A DNA stretch of 64,000 nucleotides from Galeruca laticollis (GCA_963921935.1 OY998180.1:65625561-65689560); one strand, 5' to 3'. Numbered from the stretch's first letter, positions 1 through 11,099 are shown. The notes: generated by a model from the letters alone, not told the origin. Made by a program: numbers and translations.

Positions 1-690
1 TATCTTCTTCGTTCATATCTACTTGGTGGTAAGCTTCTGCTACATCAATTACTGAGAACAGTGTTTCTCCTCCTGCTTTGTAGCCTTGTAGTAGATCTGA
101 TATGTTTGGTAACGGATAATATTCTTTTTTTGTTACCGCATTTAGTCCTCTGTAGTCTATGCACATTCTCACTTTTTCTTCTCCTTCTGGAGTTTGTTTT
201 ACCACTAGTACGACTGGCGCTGACCATGGGCTGGATGATGTCCTGATTACTTTGGCTTCTAGTAGCCTGTCTATTTCTTTTTGTAGCACTTCTCTTTGAT
301 AGTATGGGATCCTGTATGGCGCTTTGCATATTGGTTGGCTGCCCGTTTCTATGGTTATATGGTGCTTCACTTTTGTGGTGCTTGTTATTATTTCATCGTC
401 GTCCGTGAATAAGTGATGGTACTTTTGTATTAACTTTATTAATTCTTCCTTATACTTTGTATCTATATGTCCTAGTTCAAAATTTTTTCTGATCCATACA
501 TCTGTTTTGGTGTCAAACTTCCTGATCGTGTCCTGTATTTTCGTTTGTGGCACTGTGTCCTCTGTACATTCGTATGCTTTTCCTAGTTTAGTTCCTTTTG
601 TTAGACATATTTCTTGTGCTGACGTGTTTATTATCCTGATAGGAATCTTTTTTCCGTTATTTGCTATGCTGTTTGCTATTCTTATTGCCT
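1..690 (-). pseudogene. pol: Reverse transcriptase N-terminal region (gypsy type), truncated by the window
   Basis: Read in the frame shifted by one base from the protease frame, this stretch shows the classic gypsy RT landmarks in order. These are a YRIPYYQREV element (about 310-280), a SSPWSAPVVLV block (about 235), RMCIDYRGLNAVT (about 165) and FSVIDVAEAYHQV near 45-5. The catalytic YxDD box is outside the window. The frame is open from about 690 to position 1. The break from the protease frame could be a true mutation or a sequencing indel. Confidence 0.85.
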
Positions 691-1772
691 GTTTTATTGT
701 TTATTGTGTGAACTTCGGTTAGTGCTGGTATAGTTATGCTATTTTCTATGTACACATCTGTAGAATTTCTATTAGTTATTGTTTCTTTTAATTCTTCGTT
801 CTTTTCTTCTGTTTTTGATTCCACTCTATCCTTTTTTCGTTCTGTGTTTTGTTGTCCTTCTTCATTATTTTTTATTTCCTGACTTATGTTTTTCTTTCGA
901 TTAATTTCTTCGTTCCACTCTGTATAGTTCTCTATATTGGTCTCTGTTGCCGTTTTGTTTTTGTTTGTTTGTTTACACTGCGTTTGATATCTCTGCTCTT
1001 GCTGTTGACTTTCCGTTTTTTTCTCGATTTTTTTCTGTTCTGGGTCCTTCCTTTTGTACATTGTTTTCACCATTCCTAGCCATTGTTGCCACTTGTTCGC
1101 TTCTGTAGTTTCTGTTTTTTTCTTTATTGTTGCCACTTGTTCATTTGCTTCGGTGATTTCACCGTTATCTATAGTGTTTTCCACTTGTTTTGCGTTTATT
1201 AACGGTATTCTTCTTTCCCATATTTCTAATGAAGGTTCTCCTTTATATGATATGATTGCTTTTTGTTCTTCTAGAAAATCTCTTCCTAAAAGAACTGGTA
1301 TTTCTCCCATTATTTCGTCTTCTGCTGCAATGGCTTTTGCGTAAATGTTGTAATTCATCCCATTTGCGCTTATTGCTAGTTTCGTTGATCCATACAATTG
1401 TATTGTGTGTCCTGTTATCCCTTTCAGAGTTAATTCCTCTATAATTCTTGTGTCTAATTCCCAATCTGCGATTATTGACCGGTTTACCAATGAGTACGCT
1501 CCACCTGTGTCTATCATGCAGGGTCTGTTTATGCCATTTACTCTTAGCATTACTATGTATGGGGCGTCCTCGTTTGTTTCCGACATTGATTCGTTGTGAT
1601 ACATTGTTTCTCCTATTTCTTTGTTTGTTATCCTTGGATTATAATCATTCCTATTTTTCCGGTTTGGTTCTTTCCATTGTGGTTTGTTTAAATCTGTTTC
1701 CCCTGTTAAATTCACTCGGCCACTGGTCCGGGGACTAACTGTGGTCCTTACTAGTTTAAATGTTTCGTCCAT
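657..1772 (-). CDS. pol: pol N-terminal part: retroviral-type aspartic protease plus charged linker
   Basis: A 371-residue frame starting inside the end of gag. The catalytic triplet DTG is at residues 88-90, in the context CMIDTGGAYSLVN, and the second conserved protease segment PVLLGRDFL is near residues 159-167, as in gypsy-type proteases that cut Gag-Pol. Residues about 200-340 are a linker very rich in K, E, N, Q and T with no fold I recognise. The frame stops at 657 in the middle of a conserved pre-RT segment. The homologous reading resumes in another frame, so a one-base indel near 690 separates it from RT. Expression is expected through -1 frameshifting from gag. Confidence 0.8.
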   Translation of the reverse strand: MDETFKLVRTTVSPRTSGRVNLTGETDLNKPQWKEPNRKNRNDYNPRITNKEIGETMYHNESMSETNEDAPYIVMLRVNGINRPCMIDTGGAYSLVNRSIIADWELDTRIIEELTLKGITGHTIQLYGSTKLAISANGMNYNIYAKAIAAEDEIMGEIPVLLGRDFLEEQKAIISYKGEPSLEIWERRIPLINAKQVENTIDNGEITEANEQVATIKKKTETTEANKWQQWLGMVKTMYKRKDPEQKKIEKKTESQQQEQRYQTQCKQTNKNKTATETNIENYTEWNEEINRKKNISQEIKNNEEGQQNTERKKDRVESKTEEKNEELKETITNRNSTDVYIENSITIPALTEVHTINNKTGNKNSKQHSK

Positions 1773-3040
1773 TCTTTCTTACTCGTGTGTCCTCTTTCTG
1801 CAGAGTGACCCCTTGTATCCTCGTTCGTTTGGTGTCTACTTCTCTCGTAGTTCCCAAAATTATTTTGTTGCGACCTTCTTTGAGTTTCTTGTTTATGATA
1901 TTCTTCCTTTTGGTTGCTGTGTCTACCATATTCTCTATGGTTTCTTTGTTGTGTTTCTTGGTTCTCTCTGTGATACCTCGTCTTGTCCGCTTTCCATTGA
2001 TTTGCCTTTCCGTCGTTGTACCTCTCGTACTTCGCGGTTGTTTTATTCTGGTTGTTCGCCTCGTCGAACATTCTCTTTCTACATTCTTTTAGCCAATGTC
2101 CTTGCTTTCCACAGTAATAACATGTCATTGTTTGTTCGTTTCCTTTTTCTCTACAATTTGATGCCCAATGTCCTTGTTTTTTACAATTTTGGCATCTTAT
2201 TTCCCTTTTTGTTTCTTCTGCTTCCTTCGTCCTGCAATTTGCCATCCAATGTCCTTGTTTGCCACAGAATAAACATTTTGCGTTCTGCCTACATTCTTCC
2301 GTAGTGTGATTTGACCTGCCGCATGTTGTGCACCTCAGTTGTCCTCTCGTAAATGCGACTTTCTGGCTACTGTTCCTGCCGCTTGTCATGGTTACCGCCG
2401 TTTCTTGACAATTAACTATTTCTTCTGCTTCTTCTAGTGTCATGTCGTCTTTGTGTAGAATGTAAAAACCTACCTCCCTTAATAAATCTTTTCTCAACCC
2501 TACTTTGAATTGGTTTATTAATACCGAATTATGTTTTTTTTGTATGTTTGGTATTTGTTTCCTGCTTGCGCCCTTTATATCCTCTTCTAGTATCTTGTTC
2601 CCGATTAATTTCAGTCTGGTGCAGAACGACGCCACATCCTCATCGTGTCTTTGATAGCATTGCATCAATTGCATCCACCAATCTGCTATTGATTTTTTTG
2701 GTACAAATTTCCGTAGTAATTTTTCTCTGAATTCTGAGTATGATACCGTGTCTAACCTAGGATCCGCCTTGAAAAAATCGTATGCCGATCCCGCAAGTTT
2801 AAATTTCAATAATGTTAAAGTTTCCGATTCCGTCCATCCGTCTAGTTTAGCCCTTAGTTCTAGTTTCTCAATATATTTAGCTGCATCTCGACCTGTGAAA
2901 TCTGTTAACGTCGCCGCTATCACCCCCAATGGTTGCGCCTGTGCTACCCTCAATATGGGTGGCATGTTGCTTGCGTCTCCCATTGTGTCTGAAGTCCCTT
3001 GACCGCCTGTACCTAACCTATTTTGTGAGTCGAGCGGCAT
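1751..3040 (-). CDS. gag: Retrotransposon gag polyprotein with four CCHC zinc knuckles
   Basis: A 429-residue open frame. Residues about 45-215 match the layout of the Retrotrans_gag capsid family: an FTG-like start, an LKFKLAGSA segment, then a basic LLRKFVPKK stretch. Residues 237-250, 256-269, 283-296 and 307-320 are four consecutive C-X2-C-X4-H-X4-C zinc knuckles, the nucleocapsid part that binds the genomic RNA. The tail (about 325-429) is rich in Q, N, R and H and probably disordered. Gag would assemble the cytoplasmic particle. It overlaps the protease frame by 22 bases, and pol lies in the -1 frame. A heptamer TTTAAAC sits in the right phase just before the gag stop. The start chosen is the first ATG of the frame (CAT at 3038-3040). 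Confidence 0.9.
   Translation of the reverse strand: MPLDSQNRLGTGGQGTSDTMGDASNMPPILRVAQAQPLGVIAATLTDFTGRDAAKYIEKLELRAKLDGWTESETLTLLKFKLAGSAYDFFKADPRLDTVSYSEFREKLLRKFVPKKSIADWWMQLMQCYQRHDEDVASFCTRLKLIGNKILEEDIKGASRKQIPNIQKKHNSVLINQFKVGLRKDLLREVGFYILHKDDMTLEEAEEIVNCQETAVTMTSGRNSSQKVAFTRGQLRCTTCGRSNHTTEECRQNAKCLFCGKQGHWMANCRTKEAEETKREIRCQNCKKQGHWASNCREKGNEQTMTCYYCGKQGHWLKECRKRMFDEANNQNKTTAKYERYNDGKANQWKADKTRYHRENQETQQRNHREYGRHSNQKEEYHKQETQRRSQQNNFGNYERSRHQTNEDTRGHSAERGHTSKKEWTKHLN
1754..1760 (-). promoter_or_regulatory. Putative -1 ribosomal frameshift heptamer TTTAAAC
   Basis: On the minus strand the last gag codons before the stop contain T TTA AAC in the gag frame, an exact X XXY YYZ slippery sequence, followed at once by TAG (1751-1753). 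The protease frame is the -1 frame and is open across this point. Function is inferred; I did not model a downstream RNA structure. Confidence 0.6.
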
Positions 3041-5666
3041 CTTGTTGGTTTAGTTATATTTTATCTTTATTAAATGAACAATTTTTCAATGTTTACCTAT
3101 ATTACACCTACCTTTCTGGCTTCTACGACGCCTGAAATGGATAGTTTTTGGTGCACGGGTAGGATTCTTAGGGATGGGTTAACTTCCCCCTTTGTAAAAT
3201 TTTAATTTACCTCGTTTCACCGACTGTGGTTTATTCTAGCGAACCCCAAACGAGAAGAAAAAAAAATAGATACAATGGAACACTTATGAGACGTAGTAGA
3301 CCACGACTAATTTGATTCAACCTTCTATTTGCCTGCTGCTTGACGACTAACGTACCTGATGTTAGCTGAGCTGATGGTGGGATAGTATGGCTTATTCTCG
3401 ATTTTTCCTAGCCTTTTCCCTCCTGTATGCCTTGTTTACTGCCTTTCGCAGCCTCCGGTTACAGACCGTACAGCTTCACCGTTCCCTGTATTCTCTTGTG
3501 CTGTAGCAAGATTGGCATATAATCTTGGCCTGACAGGAATCCCTTGCGTGAAGATTTATCGTCCCTGCTGACCTACAACCCTTTATTGGAAGACCGCTAC
3601 GAAGACTAAGTAGTTAATCCTGTCCTTGGAACCGCTGTGAAGATACTTTATCAACTCTATGCCGGGAAAACTCTATGAAAATAAATTTACACAACCCTAT
3701 ATCGGGAAACCGCTTTGAAACCAAGTTTAAACAACCCTATATCGGGAAACCGCTGTCACCATTCTAATAACTTCTGGGGCACCTAAGGGCTATTCTAATA
3801 TATCCTCGTTACCCTTCTTATTTTTGTCACTGTGTAATACCTCCTCTCCAATGAAATTCTGTGCAATCCGAGCGGGTAAGGCACATCCAGTCCGACTTCT
3901 GAGCTAGGTACGCCTGGGCTTAAAGCGGAATAATCTCCTTGCCAGGATAGGGTTTGTTCTCGGCAATCGGCCCCCTTTTTCCAACGTATGTACACCCTCC
4001 CGGGGAAGTACGGGTTGAGGGATAGGGTGATAAATAAACTTATGGTAAACACCACACAGCGTATGTAACTAAACGTATATAATAGCTATATAAAAAAAAA
4101 TCAGACCAATCATATATACATTTGTCAAAATACTATACTTATAATAAGGCGTGCGTCAAAATTAAATTGACAACTTAACGAAATCTGTCTACGCACTGAA
4201 GTAACAACTATAATATATATAAAATAAACATTAGACGTACCCTGATATAAATCTCTCAACTAGTAATTATAGGATATTTATCCGGTTCTCCGGTATACGC
4301 CGGAATTACTCACAAAATAATAAATTTCGGATTCCGCGTATAATATTAGTAGGATGGTAAATGAGAAAAGAGAGAGAAAGGAAAAATAGAAAGAAGCCCG
4401 AGGGGCCAAGTGCTTTCCTTTTTATATTTTTTTGTCTAGAATTTCCAGTTAGCTGGGTCGCATTCGATTCAGTAAACAAATAAACATAGGCCAATTACCT
4501 TGTGACCCCCAAGCGAATTTTTAGTTTACGTGTGCTTTATCACCAACGGCCTTGGAGTATGACGGCATTTAAAGTGGATATTTCCGTAGTGAAACAAGAT
4601 TCTTATGTTATAACATTACAAAATAGTACAAATTTTTCGGTGTCAGCTTTTATAAGCCCCAAGGTTGTCTATCACCTTGAAATAAATGTAAAATGGAATT
4701 TAACCAAAATATGGTTTTCTTTTGTTATATATCAAATGGTCCCTGATTAAAACGGAAAAACCAATTCGCTCTGGCTTAAAACTAAATTCAACTCTGTTAT
4801 TTCTCGATTGCTCTCGCTCTCCTCTTATCTACCACACGAACCAAAAGATACTCTGTGTAAAAAAAAATGAGACAATAATAACGTAAGAAAACTTCTCCGA
4901 TCCTCAAATCCAGCTTTATCATGCCCGTTTAAATCCTTAAATTCTCTAATCCCTCGAGACACGCGGTAAATCTGGTCTTATTCACAAAAATATACGTTAT
5001 TAAATAAAATAATACTTTTGTTCAAAAACTTACGGTAGAATAACTTCCCTTTTTATATTCTGCAGGAACTGCGTCTGTATCTCTAGCTGGGTCGCTGCCC
5101 CGAAAATGCGAAATTTGCCGAGACGTGTTAGGATGATTTAGTGATAGCGTCGAGGGAAATTCCACCGGTTTGTGCTCTGATACTGGGGGACAGACTTCAC
5201 TGTCAAGGAATCACCAAGTATTCCTATTACGCCCTGACACAACGGAGAAATTTTTACCTCGGGTATCACCAACACTAAAACACTATACTCTCGTACTCGG
5301 GGAAAGCCTTTCCCTTTCGCGTGTACGACCCGTACTCTCTCGAGTCCTGAGCCGTTCTTCCTTTTTGTTTTTTTCCATCACCCGACTTTGGGTGTGAGAT
5401 GTTTCTGTTTTTCGAGTTGCAGTTTTTCTTTGTTTTTGAAGCGTGCAGACTTTTTGTTATCGAAATAATGATATTTTTTTCAAACAACTTTGTTTTGGTT
5501 TGACCCAGTAAATGTTTTATTTTTTTATTCTGTTTTGACTTTGTAAAGATTTTGTTAAACAATATGTGGGTCGTATTCTAGTTTCATATTAATTAAATTA
5601 AATTTTGTATTTACCGAGTGTTCCGAATTTTTGTACAATAATATATTCATGTGTTTTTCGCATTTA
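3041..5666. other. Non-coding: probable 5' leader/LTR of the gypsy element, boundaries unresolved
   Basis: No protein homology seen on either strand. By position it should hold the leader, primer site and 5' LTR of the minus-strand gypsy element. The partner LTR is outside the window, so no direct repeat can be tested. A 12-base string GCGACCCAGCTA occurs twice on the minus strand (near 4450-4462 and 5083-5095) and might mark LTR-associated sequence. Short T/G-rich tracts lie at 5360-5560. The short open frames here have no recognisable content. Confidence 0.35.
3575..3765. repeat. Degenerate ~50-bp tandem repeat
   Basis: Three to four imperfect units are seen. Each has an AACCCTATATCGGGAAACCG-like core followed by CTNTGAAA and an AT-rich spacer. 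The two rightmost units (about 3694-3715 and 3734-3755) are the closest to each other; the leftmost are strongly diverged. It lies in the presumed leader/LTR of the gypsy element. Confidence 0.6.
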
Positions 5667-6003
5667 TTACAGTAAGTCGAATAAATAATCAATATGTTCA
5701 TCTATCATTACGTTTTTGTTTCCATACCTATCAGCTATTGATTTAAATGCAAGCGAATAATTATCCACCGTTAATTCGATATCTTGGATAATGTCGGACG
5801 GTTCCCATGAAATCCACCCTGTAAGTAATAAAGTTTGCAATGTTTGATAGTTGATTATTTTGATCAACCCAAGCTGAGAATATTTTGAAGAAAAATGCCA
5901 ATTTCTTATAATCACCATCAAATTTGGGTAAATCAATTGGAGGTAACGAGACTTTACTAAAACTGTTTTTCCGACGACCAATATGAAATATGGTACATAG
6001 CAT
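5667..6003 (-). pseudogene. BEL/Pao retrotransposon gag fragment (DUF1759-like)
   Basis: Two overlapping minus-strand frames together resemble the N-terminal gag region of BEL/Pao elements. One holds a LPPIDLPKFDGDYKK segment, near-diagnostic for DUF1759, followed by an F..IF...VDQN..LSNI pattern. The other holds the continuation with a GEPSDII-like segment and LAFKSIADRYGNKNVMIDEH. Frameshifts between them mean it cannot be translated as one protein. Only about 110 residues survive. It ends abruptly at about 6004, where plus-strand errantivirus gag sequence begins, so the junction is either an insertion or a recombination point. Confidence 0.7.
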
Positions 6004-6009
6004 ACATAC

Positions 6010-6540
6010 AGTTTTTTGTTAGATTAAGAGTAACGGATAGTTTAGAAAAAGCAATGAGCTTAGCTATTCTACTCAAAGAAGTTATCAATTAAATTCAAAC
6101 ACTACTTTTAGAGCTATTTTAAGAATTACACCAGCTAAAAATCCTTATTATAGACAACCAAGACCTGACTTTTCAACTAATTTCGGTAATAATCAGTCAT
6201 TCCCCACAGTTTTTCGACAAAATTCAAAACCTCATGAATTCATCACAGTTCAGACCATATTTCCAGTCAAATAACAATTCTTATAATTGGCGTCCCAATA
6301 ACAATTTTTCAGTCCAACGTCGTCCAACTTTTCAAAACCAAAATCATCACCCCATTTCACAAAACCAAAATGGTCAAACAATATCTCAGAGTCAAAATCA
6401 TCAACCAAAACTATAAACCAGAACCCATGGACACATCTTCTGGTAATACAAGATTCCAGCCTAAACAACAAAAATATATTTCTAACGAACTTTATAATCA
6501 AACAAATAGTCATCCAAATCAAAATCAACAATTAAGTAAT
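6010..6540 (+). pseudogene. gag: Errantivirus gag C-terminal fragment
   Basis: The readable part contains an N/Q/R/P/F-rich segment (YNWRPNNNFSVQRRPTFQNQ and a repeated QNQNxxxISQ pattern) like the C-terminal third of the gag at 12815-14218. No CCHC knuckle is present, as is usual for errantivirus gag. The capsid part is missing and stops are frequent. The fragment opens right at the BEL/Pao scrap. Confidence 0.65.
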
Positions 6541-6759
6541 ATTTAAACTGAAAATTTATTTGAATATCGAAATGAATTTCCAACAGAATCTCTAGAAAAC
6601 ATTGACCCATGTTTATCTGAATTTGAAACTCAATATCCTTACGATTATGATAATTATCTGTCAACGCATGTTAACAATGATGTAACAGAGAACCAAGATA
6701 TTTTCTCATGTAACAATCCTCAAAATGCAATTCAGGATTTTACTCACATCCCATATCCA

Positions 6760-7550
6760 CACACCCAGACGTAATATTAGTAAACGCTTTGAAAGCAAAT
6801 TTTCCTTATATCAAAATTCAAGAAATGAATGCAAACTCTTTAGCCGTCACCGGTAGTTCTTAGTCTCTGATAAATCCAGAATTAACTCACAAATTTTATA
6901 AACACTGCATTTTTGAAGAACCATTTAACATACAGACGGCACACGGAATTTCTTATCACAATGAAATAGCTCTTATTCAGTTATTTAAAACTTTAAATTT
7001 GAAAGAATCTCATAAATTTTATTTATTCAAATTTAGCAACAAATTTGATGGTATCATTGGCGTCGATTTATTGAAACAATTAAATGCAAATATAAATGTT
7101 CACCAAAAACAATTTGAAACGCCCACAGCAATTACCCCTTTAATTTTTGATTAAATTATGAATAATGATAATAATGTGATACAGAATTATTCGACTATCA
7201 TTCCTGGCCGTTGCCAACAAGTTGTTAAAATCCCGGAAACTGAAACAAATGCCATGAGTATACTTGAATACGAAAACTAAGGAAAACGTTTAGAAATGCC
7301 TAAAGTAATAGTCAATATTTATAATAATTTCGCAATCACAATCATCATAAATAGTAACGAAAATCGAGTAAAATTAGATATAAAAGGACCTTCCGAAATT
7401 GAAATTCTAAACTTACTAGTAGTACATTTTCTTGAAAACTTGGAATGTGAATCTGATTCAGAATTAACAACCATTCAACAAAATAAGCTTAAAGAAAACT
7501 TAGAAAATCTCGGACTTGATCACTGCAATGAAAAAGAAAAAATCCATTAG
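6760..7550 (+). pseudogene. pol: Errantivirus protease region and PR-RT linker, degenerate
   Basis: Pieces parallel the protease frame of the neighbouring element. There is a SLAVTGSS remnant where the DTGAS active site is expected, with the catalytic triplet lost and a stop just after. Segments corresponding to INPE, HKFYLFKFSNKFDGIIG and a DLLKQLNA block follow. Downstream, 7296-7550 is still open for 84 codons and holds the variable linker leading to RT. The catalytic Asp is not visible, so the enzyme is dead. Confidence 0.6.
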
Positions 7551-7559
7551 AAATTTGTG

Positions 7560-8870
7560 TTTTAATTATAGAGACATATATTTTATTGTGAGGGAATGCC
7601 ATTAAGTTTTACCAATAAAATAAAACATAAAATCACTTTGACTGATGAGCGCCCTATATATGCAAAATCTTAGCGCCGTCCCGAAATACATAGGGGAGAA
7701 GCTAATAAACAAATTACAAAAATGTTAGACGAAGGTATTATTGAACCGTCTACGTCTCCATTCTCCTGCCAATTTGAATTGTTCCCAAAAAATTAGATGC
7801 ATCAGGCAGAAAGAAATGGCGTTTAGTTATTGATTATGGAAAATTAAATGAGAAAACAGTTTAAAATCGATACTCAATTCCTAGAATACACGAAATACTA
7901 GACAGACTAGGTAGAGCAAATTACTTCACAACAATTGATCTCGCAAGTGGTTTTCACCAAATTGAAATAGACCCTCAAGACATTGACAAGACGGCTGTTA
8001 GTAATCCACAGCGACATTTTGATTTCAAACGTATGAGTTTCGGACTTAAAAATGGTCCATCAACTTCCCAATACTTAATGGATAATGTACTGCGTGGTTT
8101 GAATGACGAAACGTGCATAGTTTATTTAGACGATATCTTAATATATAGTACATGCCTTCAGGAAGACTTAGAAAAATCAAAATCTGTTTTTAAAACACTT
8201 AGACAACACAATCTAAAAGTTCAACATGATAAATCTAAATTTTTGAAGAAAACAATTATGTATTTAGGACACATAATTACACCCAACGGCGTAAAGCCTA
8301 TCCCAGACAAAATTTCAATCATTAAAAATTATCCAGTTCCCAAAAATCGAACAGAAATTAAAAGTTTCTTAGGTCTCTTAGGTCACTACCGACGTTTCAT
8401 AGCAGACTTTGGTAAAATAACAAAACCCATGACCAAATGTTTGAAAGAAAGTTCAAAAATTATTCATAACGAAGAATTTTTTAATTAATTTCAAACTTAT
8501 AAGGAGATATTAACCAATGACCCGATTTTGCAATATCCTGATTTTTCAAAAACTTTTATTCTCACAACCGAGGAAACGTACCCAATGACAAACCCATAGC
8601 ATATGCTTCTAAAACTCTAAAAATCAATCTGGAATCAATTATTCAGTTATAGAAAAAAAATTGCTTGCCATTGTGTGGGCATGTAAACATTTCAGGCCTT
8701 ATTTATACGGCAGACAATTTCATATTTACACAGATCACAAACCCCTTCTCGGTTATTTAGTCTTAAAGAACCAAATTCCAAATTAGTCCGATGGCGTTCA
8801 AAGTTGGAAGAATTTGATTATAAAATCTTCTATAAAAAGGGAAAATTAAATTCCAATGCCGATTGCTTAT
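7560..8870 (+). pseudogene. pol: Errantivirus reverse transcriptase and RNase H, broken
   Basis: RT landmarks are clear although the frame is broken. There is a KKWRLVIDYGKLNEK block (about 7815), FTTIDLASGFHQIE (about 7925), then an open stretch 8033-8488 with FGLKNGPSTSQYLMDNVLRG, the catalytic VYLDDILIYS, and thumb motifs LGHIITPNG and FLGLLGHYRRFI. RNase H follows from about 8490 in shifted frames: FILTTEET in place of the usual TTDAS, so the catalytic Asp context is altered, then YTDHKP-like and LVRWRSKLEEFDYKI segments. Identity to the 15132-16330 enzyme is evident along the whole length. Several indels make it non-functional. Confidence 0.85.
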
Positions 8871-9160
8871 CTCGAATTCCTATCAATGCATTAGTAACAG
8901 AATCAATAGTCAATAACCCCGGAGATTCACAAGACGATATTCTAGATTTCTTACAGCAGTTTGCTGAAAATATTCCCATAGATCCACAACTTTCTACAAG
9001 TAACATTATTCAATCAAAAGTTAACATTATATCTGACGTACTACTACAACCCCAAATACTACAAGAAAATGATGATCGTAATGATTTAAACACTCCTGAA
9101 CCCTTCTGGACAAAACCTGACTCAGACGACTCTGACAATAGGTGCGTTCTTTTTGACTGA
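8804..9160 (+). pseudogene. pol: RNase H tail and RH-IN connection, interrupted by MITE insertion
   Basis: The open frame holds the end of RNase H (LVRWRSKLEEFDYKI upstream, then NADCLSRI) and a variable acidic connection ending in a SDDSDN segment. The last codons are encoded by the left inverted repeat of the MITE at 9141. The original reading resumes after 9781. This is therefore a clean insertion breakpoint inside pol. Confidence 0.75.
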
Positions 9161-9779
9161 GATCTCATATAATCTCAGCTCACATCAGTAATGTGAGCAT
9201 TCTTTTTGTTTTACTCACTTCTAAGTGAGCTGAGATTTTTCCTCCCCCTTCATCGATGCTGAATGTGTTGTAAGGGGGTATCCGTTTGTACTTGAGTCGG
9301 AAATAAAGTGGAGGGGATGAAGAAATATTTGATTTGCTTGCGTTGTTTGTAATTTTAAGCAAGGTTATCTATGGTTTTAACAGTTGACATACAAACACAC
9401 ATAATCTATTTTCTTTTGTTATAAATTATGGATACGATAACATTATTAGATGCTGATACGAATCTGTGGTATAGTTTAAATATATCCCTTGAAGATGTAC
9501 AGAGGGCGAAGGAAGGTAACAACTAATAATGTTGGAATATTAGCCATAATAAAAATCCTAATTCAAAGAACTATTTGAAACTGAAAATAACAAAATCAAG
9601 CGTGGTTATTCGAGATATCGAGATAGGTTATGTTTATATCTTTTGTTTCTGATTCACGTATGCGTCGACAGATCGCGCGCTTCAATTGAGATGTCGTGCT
9701 TTTTGGTGCTTACTCACATCACTCTATCTCAGATCACCTTAACTGAAGTGATCTGAGATCTCAGTCAAAAGAACGCACC
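9141..9779. mobile_element. Non-autonomous DNA transposon (MITE), 639 bp, TA target duplication
   Basis: The ends are inverted repeats of about 26 bp (GGTGCGTTCTTTT then GACTGAGATCTCA) that differ by a single T in the T-run. TA lies on each side (9139-9140 and 9780-9781). Each end carries a second palindrome just inside: TCTCAGCTCAC pairs with GTGAGCTGAGA at about 9171-9237, and ATCTCAGATCAC pairs with GTGATCTGAGAT near 9728-9758. There is no transposase-like coding. It splits the pol frame of the older errantivirus, so it inserted later. The superfamily is not certain from the ends alone. Confidence 0.85.
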
Positions 9780-9781
9780 TA

Positions 9782-11090
9782 ATATAACAAACCATTCAGC
9801 AAAAGATAACAACAGGAACGGTATACCCATTTTAGACGAAATGATAAATAAAAAAGTACATCAAATTATTGTTTATCCAAATATATATTCAAAAACAGAT
9901 GTTTCTCATGAAACATGAAAATTAAAATTCCCGAGATAGATAACGAAAAATTCATTTCCTGTTTTATAGCTGAATATATCGATTCAAATAATACATTTTA
10001 TATGTATTTTTATATTGATAATTTTAATCGTGATTCTAATAATGTTTATCTAAAACATTTTTCTGTAAACGGACCGACATTAATTAAATGTACTTAATCA
10101 CGTAACACTGTAAACGATCAGGAAGAAAAAAGTCTTCTGTTAAAAAACTACCATGAAGGTAAAAACAACCATCGAGGAATCAATGAAACTTTAGAACAAC
10201 TACTTAAACTTCATTATTGGAAAAATATGAAAAATACAGTCACAAACTACATTAATGATTGTACCATTTGTCAAAAAAATTAATATTCAAGACATAATCC
10301 TTATATTCCTCTCATGTAGACAGAAACAGACTCTAGACCGTTCCAAATTGTTCACATCGATGTTTTCGTTTTTGACAGAAGAAGTTATTTAACATTAATT
10401 GACGCGTTAACAAAATTTGCACAAGCAATATTCATTCCAGGAAAATCTGCAGTTGTTATAAGCAAAGCACTTATAAAATATTTTGTTTCTTTTGGAATTT
10501 CCCAATCAATAATAGTCGATAAAGGTACAGAATTTAACAATGAATCAATCAAAAATCTCCTAGCATTACATAAAAAAAACGTTAACATCACAACTCCTGG
10601 TCATCACGAGTCAAATTCAATAGCTGAAACATTACATTCCACCTTAATAGAACATTTAGGAATTTCAAGAGAAATATATCCCAATGAAAATGACTTAATG
10701 GACTATGTTATAATTGCCTACAATTATTCAATACACAGTACCACGAGTTTCACACCTTTTGAACTTACCTTTGGACATACAAATTACGTTAATAACCATA
10801 AAGAAAAATTAGAGCATATTTATGAAGATGTTCGAGAAAATATGAATAGAAATAAACAAAAAGTGAAAGGGAAGACAAATATACAAGGTGACACAAACAT
10901 ACAATTTAAAATTGGTTAAACAGTATTCAAACAAAACCCCAAAAGTCGAAATAAAAAAGATAAAACATTTTTAGGACCTTATAATATAACAAAAATATTA
11001 GATAGAAATAGAGTAGAAATATCAAGAAAATCAGTAAAAACGATGGAACCAATAATAGACAAACAAATAATACAAACAAATAATACATAT
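9782..11090 (+). pseudogene. pol: Errantivirus integrase, broken
   Basis: After the MITE, pol continues with several stops. The zinc-binding HHCC module is visible at about 10150-10285: HEGKNNHRGINETLEQL, then a CTICQKN-like pair of cysteines. The catalytic core follows with HIDVFVFD (first Asp, about 10350), VDKGTEFNN (second Asp, about 10515) and NSIAETLHSTLIEHL (Glu, about 10615). The second motif has K where related integrases usually have N, which may be damage. A C-terminal basic tail runs to about 11090. It would have inserted the cDNA into the host chromosome. As read it is dead. Confidence 0.8.
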
Positions 11091-11099
11091 TAAAGAATT

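Larger units (their letters stand above)
1..3040 (-). mobile_element. Ty3/gypsy retrotransposon, 5' part (gag, protease, start of RT), cut by window edge
   Basis: On the minus strand the order is gag, protease, then the fingers and first palm region of a reverse transcriptase that runs off the left edge. This gag-PR-RT order with a CCHC-type nucleocapsid is typical of Ty3/gypsy elements. The rest of pol and the 3' LTR lie to the left of the window. The 5' LTR should lie to the right of 3040, but without its partner its borders cannot be fixed. The gag frame is open and clean, while pol has one frameshift near 690, so the copy is fairly young but not intact as read. Confidence 0.9.

Noticed and set aside
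61..2304. Plus-strand hydrophobic frames over the gypsy element
   Set aside because: They are antisense shadows of gag, protease and RT and have no motifs of their own.
3795..4055. 86-codon minus frame in the gypsy leader region
   Set aside because: No motif, and composition like the surrounding non-coding DNA.
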